From: Rhodococcus phenolicus
GTDB lineage: Bacteria > Actinomycetota > Actinomycetes > Mycobacteriales > Mycobacteriaceae
Assembly: GCF_001646785.1 (NCBI RefSeq)
Contig: NZ_LRRH01000061.1
Location: 1-64,000, forward strand
DNA: 64,000 nucleotides
Reading direction: 5' to 3'
Below are positions 7,771 through 17,604 of this stretch, piece after piece (position 1 is the first letter of the stretch; every line of letters starts with the position of its first letter). The notes under the pieces are model-generated. The model saw only the letters and a program-made list of their open reading frames with translations. It had not been told where the DNA came from and searched no databases. A program made the translations under genes and the position numbers.

Positions 7771-10122
7771 TCAGCGCGCGCCGACCACGGGCGGGTCGTA
7801 TGCGCGGATCGGTGGCAGTTCGCCCTCGAACCGTTCGATCTCCACCAGCACGTGCTGGCCGGTGCATCCCCGGGCCAGCGACGACGTGCCGACATCCGGC
7901 GTCAGCACGTTCGGATTGCCGTGCACGCACATCGAGTCCGGGTCCGACGGGTCGAGAGGGTCGTACCAGGCACCCGTCGACAGCTGCACGACATCCGGGA
8001 GCATCCCGTCGTCGAGCACCACACCGGCCAGGCACGCACCGCGATCGTTGAACACCCGCGCGATGTCGCCGCCGCCCAGGCCGCGCGCCGCAGCCGCCTC
8101 CGGGTGCATCCGCAGCGGTTCGCGCCCCCGGATCTTCGACGCCTGGCTGGTGGCGCCGTGGTCGAGCTGGCTGTGCAGCCGCGTGCGCGGCTGGTTCGCG
8201 ATCAGGTGCAGCGGGAACTTCTGCGCCCGCGCGCCGCCGAGCCACTCCTCCGGTTCGTACCAGGTGGGATGCCCCGCGCAGTCGGCGTAGCCGAATCCGT
8301 CGATGTCGGCCGAAAAGATCTCGATGCGCCCGCTGGGTGTGCGGAGCGGATGGGTGTCCGGATCGTCGCGGAAGTCCTGGAACAGCGTCAGACCGTCCTC
8401 GGTCCGCATCCGCACGTGCCCGCGCCGCCAGAACTCGTCGAATTCCGGTGCGTCTCCACCGTCGGCGAGGACGAAGCCGCGCCACTGCTCGTACAGGTGC
8501 TCGAGCCACTGACGAGCAGTGCGGTTCTCGGTGAACTGCGGACCGAACCCCAGCCGGTGCGCGAGCGCGGCGAACGTGTCGTAGTCGTCGCGGGCCTGCG
8601 CATAGCGGGGAGTCGCGGCCTGCATGGCGACCAGCAGCGGATCGTTCCGGGTGCACGAGAGGTCCTCGCGTTCGAACGACGTGGTCGACGGCACGACGAT
8701 GTCGGCGTGCTTGGCCATCGGCGTCCAGTACGGATCGTGCACGACGATCGTGTCGGGCCTGGCCAGTGCCCGTTTCAGCCGGCCGAGGTCCTGGTGATGA
8801 TGGAACGGGTTGCCCCCGGCCCAGTACACGAGCCGGATGTCGGGAAAGGTGCGGCGCTGCCCGTCGAAGTCGTACTGCTCCCCCGGCCGCAGCAGCAGGT
8901 CGGAGATCGCGGCGACCGGGATGGCCTCGTCGACCGGGTTCTGGCCCTGGAACAGCGTCGGCAGCGGATACGGCACCGGCGCCAGGCCGGGTTCGTTCAT
9001 CGAACCGTAGCCGTGGCCGAATCCACCGCCGGGAACACCGATCTGGCCGAGCATCGCGGCGAGCGTCACGCCCGCCCAGGGCGCCTGCTCACCGTGCCGG
9101 ACCCGCTGCAGCGACCACGTGACGGTGACCAGCGTGCGTCCGGCCGCCATGCGGCGGGCGAGGTCGGCGAGATCACCGGCGGGCAGACCGGACAGTTCCG
9201 CCGCCCACTCCGGGGTCTTCGGGACGCCGTCGGTGCGGCCGAGCAGATAGTCCTCGAACTTGTCGTAACCGGTGCAATAGCGGTCGAGGAACGTGCGATC
9301 GGCGAGGTCCTCGGTCGCGAGGACGTACGCGAGGGCCAGCATGATCGCGACATCGGTGCCGGGACGCGGGGCCAGCCACTCGGCGGCGCCGTGCAGATCG
9401 TCGCGCAGCGGGCTGATCGACACGATGCGTCCGCCCCGGGCCCGCAGCCGGTCCAGCGCATCGCGGGTCGGATGGTTGCTGGTGCCGCCGTCGTTGACCG
9501 CGGTGTTCTTCAGTGGCACCCCGCCGAAGCACACCATCAGTTCGGTCTCGCGGGCGATGACGTCCCAATTGGTGGAGCGCGCGAACAATTTCCAGTGGGC
9601 GCCCACGACGCGGGGCATGATGACACCGGTCGCGCCCAGCGAATAGCTGTGCACGGACCGGGTGTAGCCGCCCAGCATCTTCAGGAACCGGTGCACCTGG
9701 CTCTGCGCGTGGTGGAACCGGCCAGGGGACGACCAGCCGTAGGAACCACCGAAGATCGCGCGGTTGCCGTGGGTGTCGACGACGCGCCGCAGTTCGCCGG
9801 AGAGCAATTCGGTGAGCTCGTCCCACGACACCGCGACGAATTCGTCGCTGCCGCGGCTGCTGCTCGGCCCCGGTCCGTTCTCGAGCCAGCCGCGCCGCAC
9901 GGCGGGACCGGTGATGCGGGACCGGTGCCGCACCGAGCCGGGCAGGTTGCCGAGAATCGCCGACGGGTCGCGGTCCCCCGGGTACGGGTGCACCGCGGTG
10001 ACCTCCCCGTTCGCCGCCTCCGCCTCGTACATCCCCCAGTGGGAGATGTGTGAATACCTGACCCGCGGGATGTGCGGGTGCGGCTGACGATTCGTTTCGG
10101 CTTCCTGCTCCGGCATCCCCAT
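7771..10122 (-). CDS. bisC: Molybdopterin oxidoreductase, BisC/TorA-like
   Basis: 783 residues, DMSO-reductase family. The segment GGSYGWSSPG (125-134) places a serine (Ser132 by position) as the Mo ligand, as in biotin sulfoxide, TMAO and DMSO reductases. There is no N-terminal Cys motif for a 4Fe-4S cluster and no twin-arginine signal, so it is likely cytoplasmic, like BisC. It would reduce an S- or N-oxide such as biotin or methionine sulfoxide. It begins one base after the hemQ stop (TGA-C-ATG), making it the last gene of the heme operon and suggesting translational coupling. Substrate is not certain. Confidence 0.88.
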   Translation of the reverse strand: MGMPEQEAETNRQPHPHIPRVRYSHISHWGMYEAEAANGEVTAVHPYPGDRDPSAILGNLPGSVRHRSRITGPAVRRGWLENGPGPSSSRGSDEFVAVSWDELTELLSGELRRVVDTHGNRAIFGGSYGWSSPGRFHHAQSQVHRFLKMLGGYTRSVHSYSLGATGVIMPRVVGAHWKLFARSTNWDVIARETELMVCFGGVPLKNTAVNDGGTSNHPTRDALDRLRARGGRIVSISPLRDDLHGAAEWLAPRPGTDVAIMLALAYVLATEDLADRTFLDRYCTGYDKFEDYLLGRTDGVPKTPEWAAELSGLPAGDLADLARRMAAGRTLVTVTWSLQRVRHGEQAPWAGVTLAAMLGQIGVPGGGFGHGYGSMNEPGLAPVPYPLPTLFQGQNPVDEAIPVAAISDLLLRPGEQYDFDGQRRTFPDIRLVYWAGGNPFHHHQDLGRLKRALARPDTIVVHDPYWTPMAKHADIVVPSTTSFEREDLSCTRNDPLLVAMQAATPRYAQARDDYDTFAALAHRLGFGPQFTENRTARQWLEHLYEQWRGFVLADGGDAPEFDEFWRRGHVRMRTEDGLTLFQDFRDDPDTHPLRTPSGRIEIFSADIDGFGYADCAGHPTWYEPEEWLGGARAQKFPLHLIANQPRTRLHSQLDHGATSQASKIRGREPLRMHPEAAAARGLGGGDIARVFNDRGACLAGVVLDDGMLPDVVQLSTGAWYDPLDPSDPDSMCVHGNPNVLTPDVGTSSLARGCTGQHVLVEIERFEGELPPIRAYDPPVVGAR

Positions 10123-10123
10123 G

Positions 10124-10819
10124 TCAGGGCAGCGCGTTGATCAACCGGTCGGCGTCGATGCGCGGGCCGGTGAAGAACGGGATCTCGAGACGCACGTGGT
10201 AGCGCGCCTCGGTCGCGCGCAGATCACGCATGAGGTCGACGATGCGGTCGAGTTCCGGGGCCTCGAAGGCGAGGATCCACTCGTAGTCGCCGAGCGCGAA
10301 CGCCGGCACCGTGTTCGCCCGCACGTCCGGGTAGCCGCGGCCGGCCTTGCCGTGCTCGGCGAGGATCCGGCGCCGGTCCTCGTCGGGCAGCAGGTACCAC
10401 TCGTAGGACCGCACGAACGGGTACACGCAGATGTAGTTGCCCGGGTCCTCGCCGGCGATGAACGCGGGGACGTGGCTCTTGTTGAATTCCGCGGGGCGGT
10501 GCAGCGCCACGTTCGACCACACCGGGTTGCTCGCCCGGCCGACGATCGTCGAACGACGGAACTCCGCGTAGAACTTCTGCAGATCCTCGATGCGTTCGGC
10601 GTGCGTCCAGATCATGAAGTCGGCGTCGGCACGCATGCCGGCGATGTCGTAGATTCCGCGCACCACGACATCGGTGTTCTCGTACGCCGCGAGGAACTTC
10701 TGCAGGTCCTCGAGCGCTTCGCTGCGATCGTCGCCGAGCACGCCCGGCCGCACCTGGAACACCGACCACATCGCGTAGCGGAGGGTCGAATTGAGCTTGT
10801 CGAAATCGAGACGTGCCAT
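10124..10819 (-). CDS. hemQ: Coproheme decarboxylase HemQ (ChdC)
   Basis: 231 residues, chlorite-dismutase fold. Characteristic pieces include [30 protein letters not shown] and the [13 protein letters not shown] segment that holds the Tyr used in coproheme decarboxylation. The protein turns coproheme III into heme b in the Gram-positive pathway. The enzyme class lacks the chlorite-dismutase distal Arg pattern. ATG 10819 gives the standard MARLDF start; hemY stops five bases before it. Same order as hemE-hemY-hemQ in M. tuberculosis (Rv2678c-Rv2676c). Confidence 0.94.
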   Translation of the reverse strand: MARLDFDKLNSTLRYAMWSVFQVRPGVLGDDRSEALEDLQKFLAAYENTDVVVRGIYDIAGMRADADFMIWTHAERIEDLQKFYAEFRRSTIVGRASNPVWSNVALHRPAEFNKSHVPAFIAGEDPGNYICVYPFVRSYEWYLLPDEDRRRILAEHGKAGRGYPDVRANTVPAFALGDYEWILAFEAPELDRIVDLMRDLRATEARYHVRLEIPFFTGPRIDADRLINALP

Positions 10820-10824
10820 GCTTC

Positions 10825-12207
10825 TCATCCTGCCATTCGTGTTGTGAGCCGTGCTGCGGCCTTTGTGCCCGATCCGACGCACGCCGGCACGCCGACACCG
10901 TGCAGCATCGCGCCGGCCACTTCGATGCCGTCGAGGTCCGCGACCGCGGCCTCGAGTGCCGCGACGATCTCGTCATGTCCGGCGCGGTACTGCGGCAGGC
11001 CGCCGTGCCAGCGCTGCACGAACGCGGCTACCGGTTCCGCGGTCACGCCGGTGACGGTCGCGAGGTCGGTGCGGGCCAGTGCGATCAGGTGGTCGTCGTC
11101 GGCGTCGACGAGCGCGGCATCCCCGAACCGCCCGAACGACGCCCGGGCCAGTTCCACGTCGCGTTCGGCCAGGTGCGGCCACTTGCGGCTCGACAGCGTG
11201 AACGCCTTCGCCGACAGATCCTCACCGGTTGCGACGAGGATCCCGGAATTGCGGGGCAGCCCCGAGTCCCGGGGCAGCGCGAGCGCCACGACCACCGACG
11301 ACGCGAGCGGAATCCGTTCCGCGTCGGCGGCCGCGGCCGGTGCCACGTCGGCGAGCAGTGCCGCGGCCTGGGGAGCCGGTACCGCGAGCACGACGCCGTC
11401 GACCTCCCCGACCGGGTCGATCGACCATCGGTGGCCGGCGCGGCGCAGCGCGGAGGCGGGCGTGCCGGCGTGGATCTCGGCGGCGGCGGCCCGCTCGAGG
11501 GCGTCGAGCAGCACACCGTAGCCGTCGCGGAGGGTCCCGAAGACCGGCGCGGTCGACGGGGGCGGCAACGCCCGGCGAACGGCCTCGCTCAGGTTCGGCG
11601 CACCGGCGTCGAGTGCCGCGGCGAGCGTGGGGAGAGTCGCCCGCACACCGGCTGTGTCGGACAGCCCGGAGTACACCCCGCCGAGGAGCGGATCCACGCT
11701 GCGCCGCACCACCTGATCCCCGAACCGTGTCCCGACGAGTTCGGCGACCGAGATGTCGCCGCCGCGTTCCCAGTGCAACGGCACGTCCGGTTCCGCGGCG
11801 ATCCGGTCCAGCGTGGCGGAGTCGACGAGCCCGGCCAACGCCTGCGCATCGGCGGGGATGCCCATCAGGGTGCCGACCGGCATCGGATGCAGTTCTGCGC
11901 CGGCGTAGATCAGCGGTCGTGCGCCGGCCGGGTGCACCGTCTGGTCGGCCAGACCCAGTTCGTCGAGCAGCGCCGGCATCTCGGGTCGCCGGCCGATGAA
12001 CGCCTCGGCGCCCACGTCGACGGGCCCGCCCGCGAAGGGGACGGTGCGCAGTTTCCCGCCGAGCCGGTCCGACTGTTCCAGGATCACGATCCGGGCGTCG
12101 GCGCCGAGGCTCGTCCGCAGCCGATATGCGGCAACGAGGCCGGTGACACCACCGCCGATGATCGCAACGGTCGGCCCGCCGACGGCGACGACGGTCGGGG
12201 TGCTCAC
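10825..12207 (-). CDS. hemY: Coproporphyrinogen III oxidase HemY/CgoX
   Basis: 460 residues, FAD amine-oxidase-type fold. The dinucleotide motif [17 protein letters not shown] occurs near the N-terminus, followed by [12 protein letters not shown], which binds the FAD ribose. A short C-terminal GGGVTG-like closing motif seems replaced by [12 protein letters not shown]. It oxidises coproporphyrinogen III to coproporphyrin III, feeding ferrochelatase and then HemQ. GTG 12207 overlaps the hemE stop by the sequence GTGA, which supports both this start and translational coupling. Confidence 0.93.
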   Translation of the reverse strand: MSTPTVVAVGGPTVAIIGGGVTGLVAAYRLRTSLGADARIVILEQSDRLGGKLRTVPFAGGPVDVGAEAFIGRRPEMPALLDELGLADQTVHPAGARPLIYAGAELHPMPVGTLMGIPADAQALAGLVDSATLDRIAAEPDVPLHWERGGDISVAELVGTRFGDQVVRRSVDPLLGGVYSGLSDTAGVRATLPTLAAALDAGAPNLSEAVRRALPPPSTAPVFGTLRDGYGVLLDALERAAAAEIHAGTPASALRRAGHRWSIDPVGEVDGVVLAVPAPQAAALLADVAPAAAADAERIPLASSVVVALALPRDSGLPRNSGILVATGEDLSAKAFTLSSRKWPHLAERDVELARASFGRFGDAALVDADDDHLIALARTDLATVTGVTAEPVAAFVQRWHGGLPQYRAGHDEIVAALEAAVADLDGIEVAGAMLHGVGVPACVGSGTKAAARLTTRMAG

Positions 12208-13301
12208 AGCGAGTGCACCAGCTCGACGACGCGGGTCAGCACGGCGGGATCGGTGTCCGGCAGCACGCCGTGGCCGAGGTTGAAGATGTGCCCGGTGGCG
12301 CCGGCGGCGCGGGCACGATCCGCTTCGGCGGCGATCCGGCGTACCTCGCGCTCGACGACCTCCCATCCGGCGAACAGGATCGCCGGATCCAGATTGCCCT
12401 GCAGGCCCTTGCCCGGGCCGACGCGCCCCGCCGCGACGTCGAGCGGGATCCGCCAGTCGACGCCCACGACGTCGGCGCCGGCCTCGCCCATCGCGCCGAG
12501 CAGTTCACCGGTACCGACCCCGAAGTGGATGCGCGGCACACCGGCCGCCTCGATCTCGGCGAGGACCCGCTGCGAGTGCGGCAGCACGTATTCGCGGTAG
12601 TCGGCGAGCGAGAGCGCTCCGGCCCAGGAATCGAACAACTGGATCGCGTCGACCCCCGCGTGGAGCTGGGCCTGCAGGAACGCGATGGTGATGTCGGCCA
12701 GCCGGCCGAGCAGCGCGTGCCAGGTGGCCGGATCGGAGTGCATGAGTGCCTTGGTGCGCTCGTGGTTGCGGCTCGGCCCGCCCTCCACGAGATACGAGGC
12801 GAGGGTGAACGGCGCTCCGGCGAACCCGATCAGCGGGGTCTCACCGAGCTCGCGGGTGAGCAGTCCCACCGCACTCGCAACGGCACCGACCTCCCCGGCC
12901 TCGAGGGTGGGCAGTGCAGCGACGTCCGCGGCGGACCGGATCGGGTGCGCGACGACCGGACCCGTCCCGGCGACGATGTCGAGGTCGATGCCGGCCGCCT
13001 TGAGGGGCACGACGATGTCGGAGAAGAGGATCGCAGCGTCGACCTTGTGGCGACGGACGGGCTGGAGGGTGATCTCACACACCAGTTCGGGTCGGAAGCA
13101 GGATTCGAGCATGCCGATACCGGCGCGGATCTCCCGGTATTCGGGCAGGGACCGGCCGGCCTGGCGCATGAACCACACGGGCCGGTGGGTGGGCTCGGCG
13201 CCGCGCGCCGCGGCGAGCAACGGTGCCGTGCCGAGCCGGCGTCGGCTCGGGTACTCCGCGGGGGTGGTGGAGCCGACGTTCGTGTCTTCCAGGCCGGTCA
13301 T
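12204..13301 (-). CDS. hemE: Uroporphyrinogen decarboxylase HemE
   Basis: 365 residues, normal length. The signature [17 protein letters not shown] occurs near the N-terminus, [14 protein letters not shown] follows, and [16 protein letters not shown] is the second family signature. It removes four acetate carboxyls of uroporphyrinogen III to give coproporphyrinogen III. First gene of the minus-strand heme operon hemE-hemY-hemQ-bisC. ATG 13301 was chosen over upstream in-frame codons because it gives the usual N-terminus, and the divergent DUF3000 gene starts about 140 bases away. Confidence 0.96.
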   Translation of the reverse strand: MTGLEDTNVGSTTPAEYPSRRRLGTAPLLAAARGAEPTHRPVWFMRQAGRSLPEYREIRAGIGMLESCFRPELVCEITLQPVRRHKVDAAILFSDIVVPLKAAGIDLDIVAGTGPVVAHPIRSAADVAALPTLEAGEVGAVASAVGLLTRELGETPLIGFAGAPFTLASYLVEGGPSRNHERTKALMHSDPATWHALLGRLADITIAFLQAQLHAGVDAIQLFDSWAGALSLADYREYVLPHSQRVLAEIEAAGVPRIHFGVGTGELLGAMGEAGADVVGVDWRIPLDVAAGRVGPGKGLQGNLDPAILFAGWEVVEREVRRIAAEADRARAAGATGHIFNLGHGVLPDTDPAVLTRVVELVHSL

Positions 13302-13442
13302 CGATCCTCGTCTTCCAGGAGCATGGTTCGGTACCCGCCACGGCGGGCACGGGATGGTGCCCATGCTGCCACGCCACCGTCGGCCGCCGGAATCGGCGCG
13401 CCTCCCGCGTGCCGTGCGTCACCGGCACTAACGTCCGCTGTC

Positions 13443-14018
13443 GTGACCACCTCGCCCGCAGAACCCGCCCAGTTCCGCGCCGCGATCGAAGCGATGAACG
13501 CGGCGACGGTGCGCCCGGAGATCGAGGTCGGTCCGATCCGGCCGCCCCAACGACTCGCACCGTTCAGCTTCGCGCTGGGCGCCGAGGTGCTGCACGACGA
13601 GTCGGGACCGGTGCCGGAGGAGTCCGAAGGCGACGCGTTCGGGCGGTTGATCCTGTTGCACGATCCGGCCGGGGACGAGGCCTGGGACGGCACGATGCGG
13701 CTGGTGGCCTACATCCAGGCGGACGTGGACGCGACCCTCGCGTCCGATCCACTGCTGCCGGAGGTGGCGTGGAGCTGGCTCGTCGATGCGCTCGACGCGC
13801 ACGGGCAGCCCTTGACCGCTCTCGGCGGTACCGTCACGTCCACGAGTTCGGTGCGGTTCGGCGACATCGCCGGTCCCGCACGCGCTCACCAGCTGGAATT
13901 GCGGGCGTCGTGGACCCCGCTGTCCGGGGAGTTGGGTCCGCACGTGGAGGCGTTCTGCGAGGTCCTCGCGTATGCGGCGGGTCTTCCCCCTGCCGGTGTG
14001 GTGCGTCTGCAGCACTGA
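13443..14018 (+). CDS. DUF3000 family protein
   Basis: 191 residues from GTG 13443. The sequence matches the actinobacterial DUF3000 family (Rv2680 in M. tuberculosis by order): an N-terminal FRAAIEAMNAA helix, then IRPPQRLAPFSFALGAEV and a conserved GRLILLHDPAGDEAWDGTMRLV. No catalytic motif, signal or membrane segment is visible, so it is a cytoplasmic protein of unknown function. Rnd follows 62 bases downstream in the same direction, so a joint transcript is plausible. It is divergent from hemE. Confidence 0.85.
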   Translation: MTTSPAEPAQFRAAIEAMNAATVRPEIEVGPIRPPQRLAPFSFALGAEVLHDESGPVPEESEGDAFGRLILLHDPAGDEAWDGTMRLVAYIQADVDATLASDPLLPEVAWSWLVDALDAHGQPLTALGGTVTSTSSVRFGDIAGPARAHQLELRASWTPLSGELGPHVEAFCEVLAYAAGLPPAGVVRLQH

Positions 14019-14080
14019 TCCGCGGGCACCGGTCCCGGTGTCGGCATTCCGCCGATCCGGATCGGTCTAGAGTCCATTTC

Positions 14081-15316
14081 ATGTCGGTAGCAGAAGAAAA
14101 CGAGTCCGTGCGGACCCCCGTTCCCCTGCTCTCCCCCCGCGGCGGTGTCCCGGAGGTGATCACCACCGCGGACGGTGTCGGCGCCGCCGCGGCTGCGCTG
14201 GCCGCGGGAACGGGGCCTCTCGCCGTCGACGCCGAACGTGCCTCCGGTTACCGCTATTCGTCGCGCGCCTATCTGATCCAGCTGCGCCGCGCCGGTGCCG
14301 GAACAGTGCTGATCGATCCGATTCCCACCGCCGGTGCGCTCGCACCGCTGGCCGATGCCGTCAACGGACTCGAATGGGTTCTGCACTCCGCGGACCAGGA
14401 CCTGCCGTGCCTGGCGGACGTGGGGTTGCATCCGGAGTCGGTGTACGACACGGAACTGGCCGGCCGGCTCGCCGGGTTCGAGCGGGTCGGGCTCGCCGCG
14501 ATCGTCGAACGCATGCTCGGGCTCGAGCTGCGCAAGGGCCACGGCGCGGCCGACTGGTCGACGCGCCCGTTGCCCGAGTCGTGGCTGAACTACGCGGCAC
14601 TCGACGTGGAGATCCTCGTCGATCTGCGGGACGCGATGGCCGGTGAACTCGATCGGCAGGGAAAGTCGCAGTGGGCCGCCGAGGAGTTCGAGCACGTCCG
14701 TTCCGCGGGGCCACCGGCGCCGAAACCGGACCGGTGGCGGCGCACGTCGAAGATCCACACCGTGAAGGATCCGCGGCGCCTCGCGATCGTGCGGGAACTG
14801 TGGACCACCCGGGACGAGATGGCCGCACGCCGCGATGTGGCTCCGGGGCGGGTGCTCCGCGATTCTGCGATCATCGCGGCTGCGGAGGCCGCGCCGCGCA
14901 GTCCCGAGGAACTGCGTGCCCTGCCGGTGTTCGGTGGGCCGCGGCAACGACGGTTGTCCCGGGTGTGGCTGTCCGCGATCGAACGTGCCCGGGCGCTGCC
15001 CAAGTCGGAACTGCCGCCGCTCACGCAGCCGTTCACCGGTCCCCCGCCGGCGAACCGGTGGGCGCGCCATCATCCGGAGGCGGCGGCTCGCCTCACCGCC
15101 GCCCGTACGGAGATGACCGCGATCAGCGAGGCCGTGCAGGTTCCGGTCGAGAATCTGGTCAGCCCGGAACTCGTGCGGCGGTTGTGCTGGGACTGGGATC
15201 CGGCGCCCGGTGCCGATGTGACCGGCTACATCGCGACGCGGTTCGCCGACGGTGGAGCCCGCTCGTGGCAGCGTGAACTCGTGGCACCGAGACTGGCGAA
15301 GATCCTGGCGGCCTGA
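14081..15316 (+). CDS. rnd: Ribonuclease D
   Basis: 411 residues. The DEDD exonuclease signatures appear in order: LAVDAERASGY (Exo I, Asp and Glu), VLHSADQDLPCL with YDTELAG (Exo II), and LNYAALDVEIL (Exo III, Tyr and Asp). An HRDC domain follows from about residue 215, and a C-terminal extension ends near TGYIATRFADGGARSW. RNase D trims the 3' ends of tRNA and other stable RNA. ATG 14081 is the only start that precedes the conserved domain with a usual length. Same position as Rv2681. Confidence 0.93.
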   Translation: MSVAEENESVRTPVPLLSPRGGVPEVITTADGVGAAAAALAAGTGPLAVDAERASGYRYSSRAYLIQLRRAGAGTVLIDPIPTAGALAPLADAVNGLEWVLHSADQDLPCLADVGLHPESVYDTELAGRLAGFERVGLAAIVERMLGLELRKGHGAADWSTRPLPESWLNYAALDVEILVDLRDAMAGELDRQGKSQWAAEEFEHVRSAGPPAPKPDRWRRTSKIHTVKDPRRLAIVRELWTTRDEMAARRDVAPGRVLRDSAIIAAAEAAPRSPEELRALPVFGGPRQRRLSRVWLSAIERARALPKSELPPLTQPFTGPPPANRWARHHPEAAARLTAARTEMTAISEAVQVPVENLVSPELVRRLCWDWDPAPGADVTGYIATRFADGGARSWQRELVAPRLAKILAA

Positions 15317-15333
15317 CCGGGACGGGCGGTGTC

Positions 15334-15441
15334 TCAGCGCAGGCGCCGACCGATCCCGATCGCTGCCGCTCCGGCCGCGAGGCGGCCTCGGCGCCACCGA
15401 GCACGCCGTGGTCCCGGGAGGCCCGGACCGGCGGTCTTCAC
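15334..15441 (-). CDS. Possible small basic protein, 35 residues
   Basis: On the minus strand a GTG (15441) to TGA (15334) frame encodes 35 residues, very rich in Arg, with a hydrophobic AAGAAAIGIG stretch near its end. An AAGG precedes the GTG by about five bases. It lies alone in the 208-base gap between rnd and the pyruvate-oxidase-like gene. I do not recognise it. Random open frames of this size are common at this GC content, so it may not be a gene. Confidence 0.25.
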   Translation of the reverse strand: MKTAGPGLPGPRRARWRRGRLAAGAAAIGIGRRLR

Positions 15442-15524
15442 CGCGCCTTGAATAGACGCGTCGCAGCGGGGAACCCGTACCGAGTCCGATGACGGTCCGG
15501 CGATCCGCGAGGAGGACTCCTCCG

Positions 15525-17318
15525 ATGTCCAGCCAGAAAGTTTCCGACTATCTGCTCGAACGTCTGCGCGCGTGGGGTGTCGAGCACGTCTTCGCCTACG
15601 CCGGGGACGGCATCAACGGCATCCTCGCCGCGTGGGGACGCGCCGACGACGACCCGCAGTTCGTCCAGTCCCGGCACGAGGAGATGAGCGCGTTCGAGGC
15701 CGTCGGCTACGCGAAGTTCACCGATCGGGTCGGGGTGTGCATGGCGACCTCCGGGCCCGGCGCGATTCACCTGCTCAACGGCCTGTACGACGCCAAACTC
15801 GATCACGTGCCGGTGGTCGCGATCGTCGGGCAGACCAACCGCAGCGCGATGGGCGGGTCGTACCAGCAGGAAGTGGATCTGCTCAGCCTGTACAAGGACG
15901 TCGCCTCCGACTACGTGCAGATGGTGACGGTGCCCGAGCAGTTGCCGAACGTCCTCGACCGGGCGTTCCGGGTCGCACTGACCCGGCGCGCCCCGACCGC
16001 CCTGATCATCCCGGCCGACGTGCAGGAGCTCGACTACTCCCCGCCTGCCCACGCGTTCAAGATGGTCCCGTCCAGCGTCGGATTCGACCGTCCGGCCGTG
16101 GACCCGGACGCCGATGCCGTGGCCCGCGCCGCCGAGGTGCTCAATGCCGGCACGAAGGTCGCGATGCTGGTGGGGCAGGGCGCACGCGGGGCGCACGACG
16201 AAATCGAGCAGGTCGCCGATCTGCTGGGCGCGGGTACGGCGAAAGCGCTCCTCGGCAAGGACGTGCTCTCCGACGAACTGCCCTGGGTGACCGGCGCGAT
16301 CGGGTTGCTCGGCACCCGCCCGAGCTACGAGATGATGCGCGACTGCGACACCCTCCTCACCATCGGTTCGAGCTTCCCGTACACCCAGTTCCTCCCCGGT
16401 CTCGAGCAGGCCCGCGCGGTGCAGATCGACATCGACGGCAGCATGATCGGCATGCGCTATCCGTACGAGGTCAATATCGTCTCGGACGCGAAAAGTGCTC
16501 TGCGCGCGCTCATTCCGCATCTGCGACGCCGAGAGGACCGGTCGTGGCGGGAGAAGATCGAATCCGATGTCGCCCGGTGGTGGGAGACGATGGACAAACA
16601 GGCCGCGGTGGACGCCCACCCGATCAACCCGCTGCGCATGTTCGCCGAGGCGTCGACCCGGCTGCCCGACGATGCGATCGTCACGGCGGACTCGGGATCG
16701 GCGGCGAACTGGTATGCCCGGCAACTGAAGTTCCGGCCGGGGATGCGCGGATCGCTGTCCGGGACCCTCGCGACGATGGGGCCGGGGGTGCCCTACGGAA
16801 TCGGCGCCAAGTTCGCGCATCCGGACCGGCCCGTGATCGTCTTCGCCGGCGACGGGGCGATGCAGATGAACGGCCTCGCCGAGTTGATCACCGTCAAGCG
16901 GTACTGGCAGCGGTGGGACGATCCGAGGCTGATCGTGGCGGTGCTGCACAACAACGACCTGAACCAGGTGACGTGGGAGATGCGGGCGATGTCGGGCGCA
17001 CCGAAGTTCGTGGAATCGCAGACGCTTCCGGACGTCGACTACGCGGCCTTCGCCGCCGGTCTCGGCCTCGACGGCGTCACCGTCACAGCCCCGGACGAAC
17101 TGGCCTGGGCGTGGGAGACGGCTCTGTCGGCGGACCGCCCGACCCTCCTGGACGTGCACACCGACCCGAACATGCCTCCCATCCCGCCGCACGCGACCTG
17201 GGATCAGTTCAAGTCCGCCGCAGCCTCGGTCCTACAGGGCGACGAGGACGCGTGGGGTTTCGTCAAGACGGGGCTCGCGACCAAGGTTCAGGAGATGTTG
17301 CCCCACGAGAACGGGTGA
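15525..17318 (+). CDS. Thiamine-diphosphate enzyme, pyruvate oxidase/dehydrogenase (quinone) type
   Basis: 597 residues with the three-domain layout of the acetolactate synthase/pyruvate oxidase family. The N-terminal HVFAYAGDGINGILAAW and the activating Glu in SRHEEMSAFEAVGYAKF are clear. A middle FAD/nucleotide-like domain carries VAMLVGQGARGAHDEI, and the C-terminal TPP motif is FAGDGAMQMNG through HNNDLNQ. It probably decarboxylates pyruvate, passing electrons to quinone or oxygen; acetolactate synthase activity is less likely. ATG 15525 follows a CGAGGAGG ribosome-binding site by about nine bases. No close operon partner. The substrate is inferred from family resemblance. Confidence 0.85.
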   Translation: MSSQKVSDYLLERLRAWGVEHVFAYAGDGINGILAAWGRADDDPQFVQSRHEEMSAFEAVGYAKFTDRVGVCMATSGPGAIHLLNGLYDAKLDHVPVVAIVGQTNRSAMGGSYQQEVDLLSLYKDVASDYVQMVTVPEQLPNVLDRAFRVALTRRAPTALIIPADVQELDYSPPAHAFKMVPSSVGFDRPAVDPDADAVARAAEVLNAGTKVAMLVGQGARGAHDEIEQVADLLGAGTAKALLGKDVLSDELPWVTGAIGLLGTRPSYEMMRDCDTLLTIGSSFPYTQFLPGLEQARAVQIDIDGSMIGMRYPYEVNIVSDAKSALRALIPHLRRREDRSWREKIESDVARWWETMDKQAAVDAHPINPLRMFAEASTRLPDDAIVTADSGSAANWYARQLKFRPGMRGSLSGTLATMGPGVPYGIGAKFAHPDRPVIVFAGDGAMQMNGLAELITVKRYWQRWDDPRLIVAVLHNNDLNQVTWEMRAMSGAPKFVESQTLPDVDYAAFAAGLGLDGVTVTAPDELAWAWETALSADRPTLLDVHTDPNMPPIPPHATWDQFKSAAASVLQGDEDAWGFVKTGLATKVQEMLPHENG

Positions 17319-17486
17319 GCCCGTGACCTGCTGCCGTGCGTGACGGGGCGGCATGCCGCGCAGGTGCCGGCTCCGCAGTGTCGCGGCACCACCTGATGCT
17401 CGGCCGTCTCGAGTGGGACACGTGATCGACACCATGGCATCACAAGCGCGCAACAGCGGCGCCCGCCGTCGGCGGAGGTGATAAGT

Positions 17487-17508
17487 TACCCGTCGGTAAT
17501 GACGGGTA
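17487..17508. promoter_or_regulatory. Palindromic operator upstream of fadA
   Basis: TACCCGTC (17487-17494) and GACGGGTA (17501-17508) form a perfect 8-bp inverted repeat with a six-base spacer. An offset repeat, TTACC/GGTAA, overlaps it. A TAGGCT hexamer at 17506-17511 could be the -10 element, so a bound repressor would block it. The size fits a TetR-type fatty-acid regulator, but I cannot name the protein. Confidence 0.6.
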
Positions 17509-17604
17509 GGCTCATCACCAGACGGATCGTCCACGGTCCGGAACCGACCCGCTCGTCGCGCACAGTGACGAGACGAGAGCATCGCTCCATCAGGAGGAAC
17601 CAGC

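Noticed and set aside
7852-10053. 733-codon plus-strand frame opposite the molybdopterin oxidoreductase
   Set aside because: Repetitive Arg/Val/Gly-rich product, complement of a well-supported gene.
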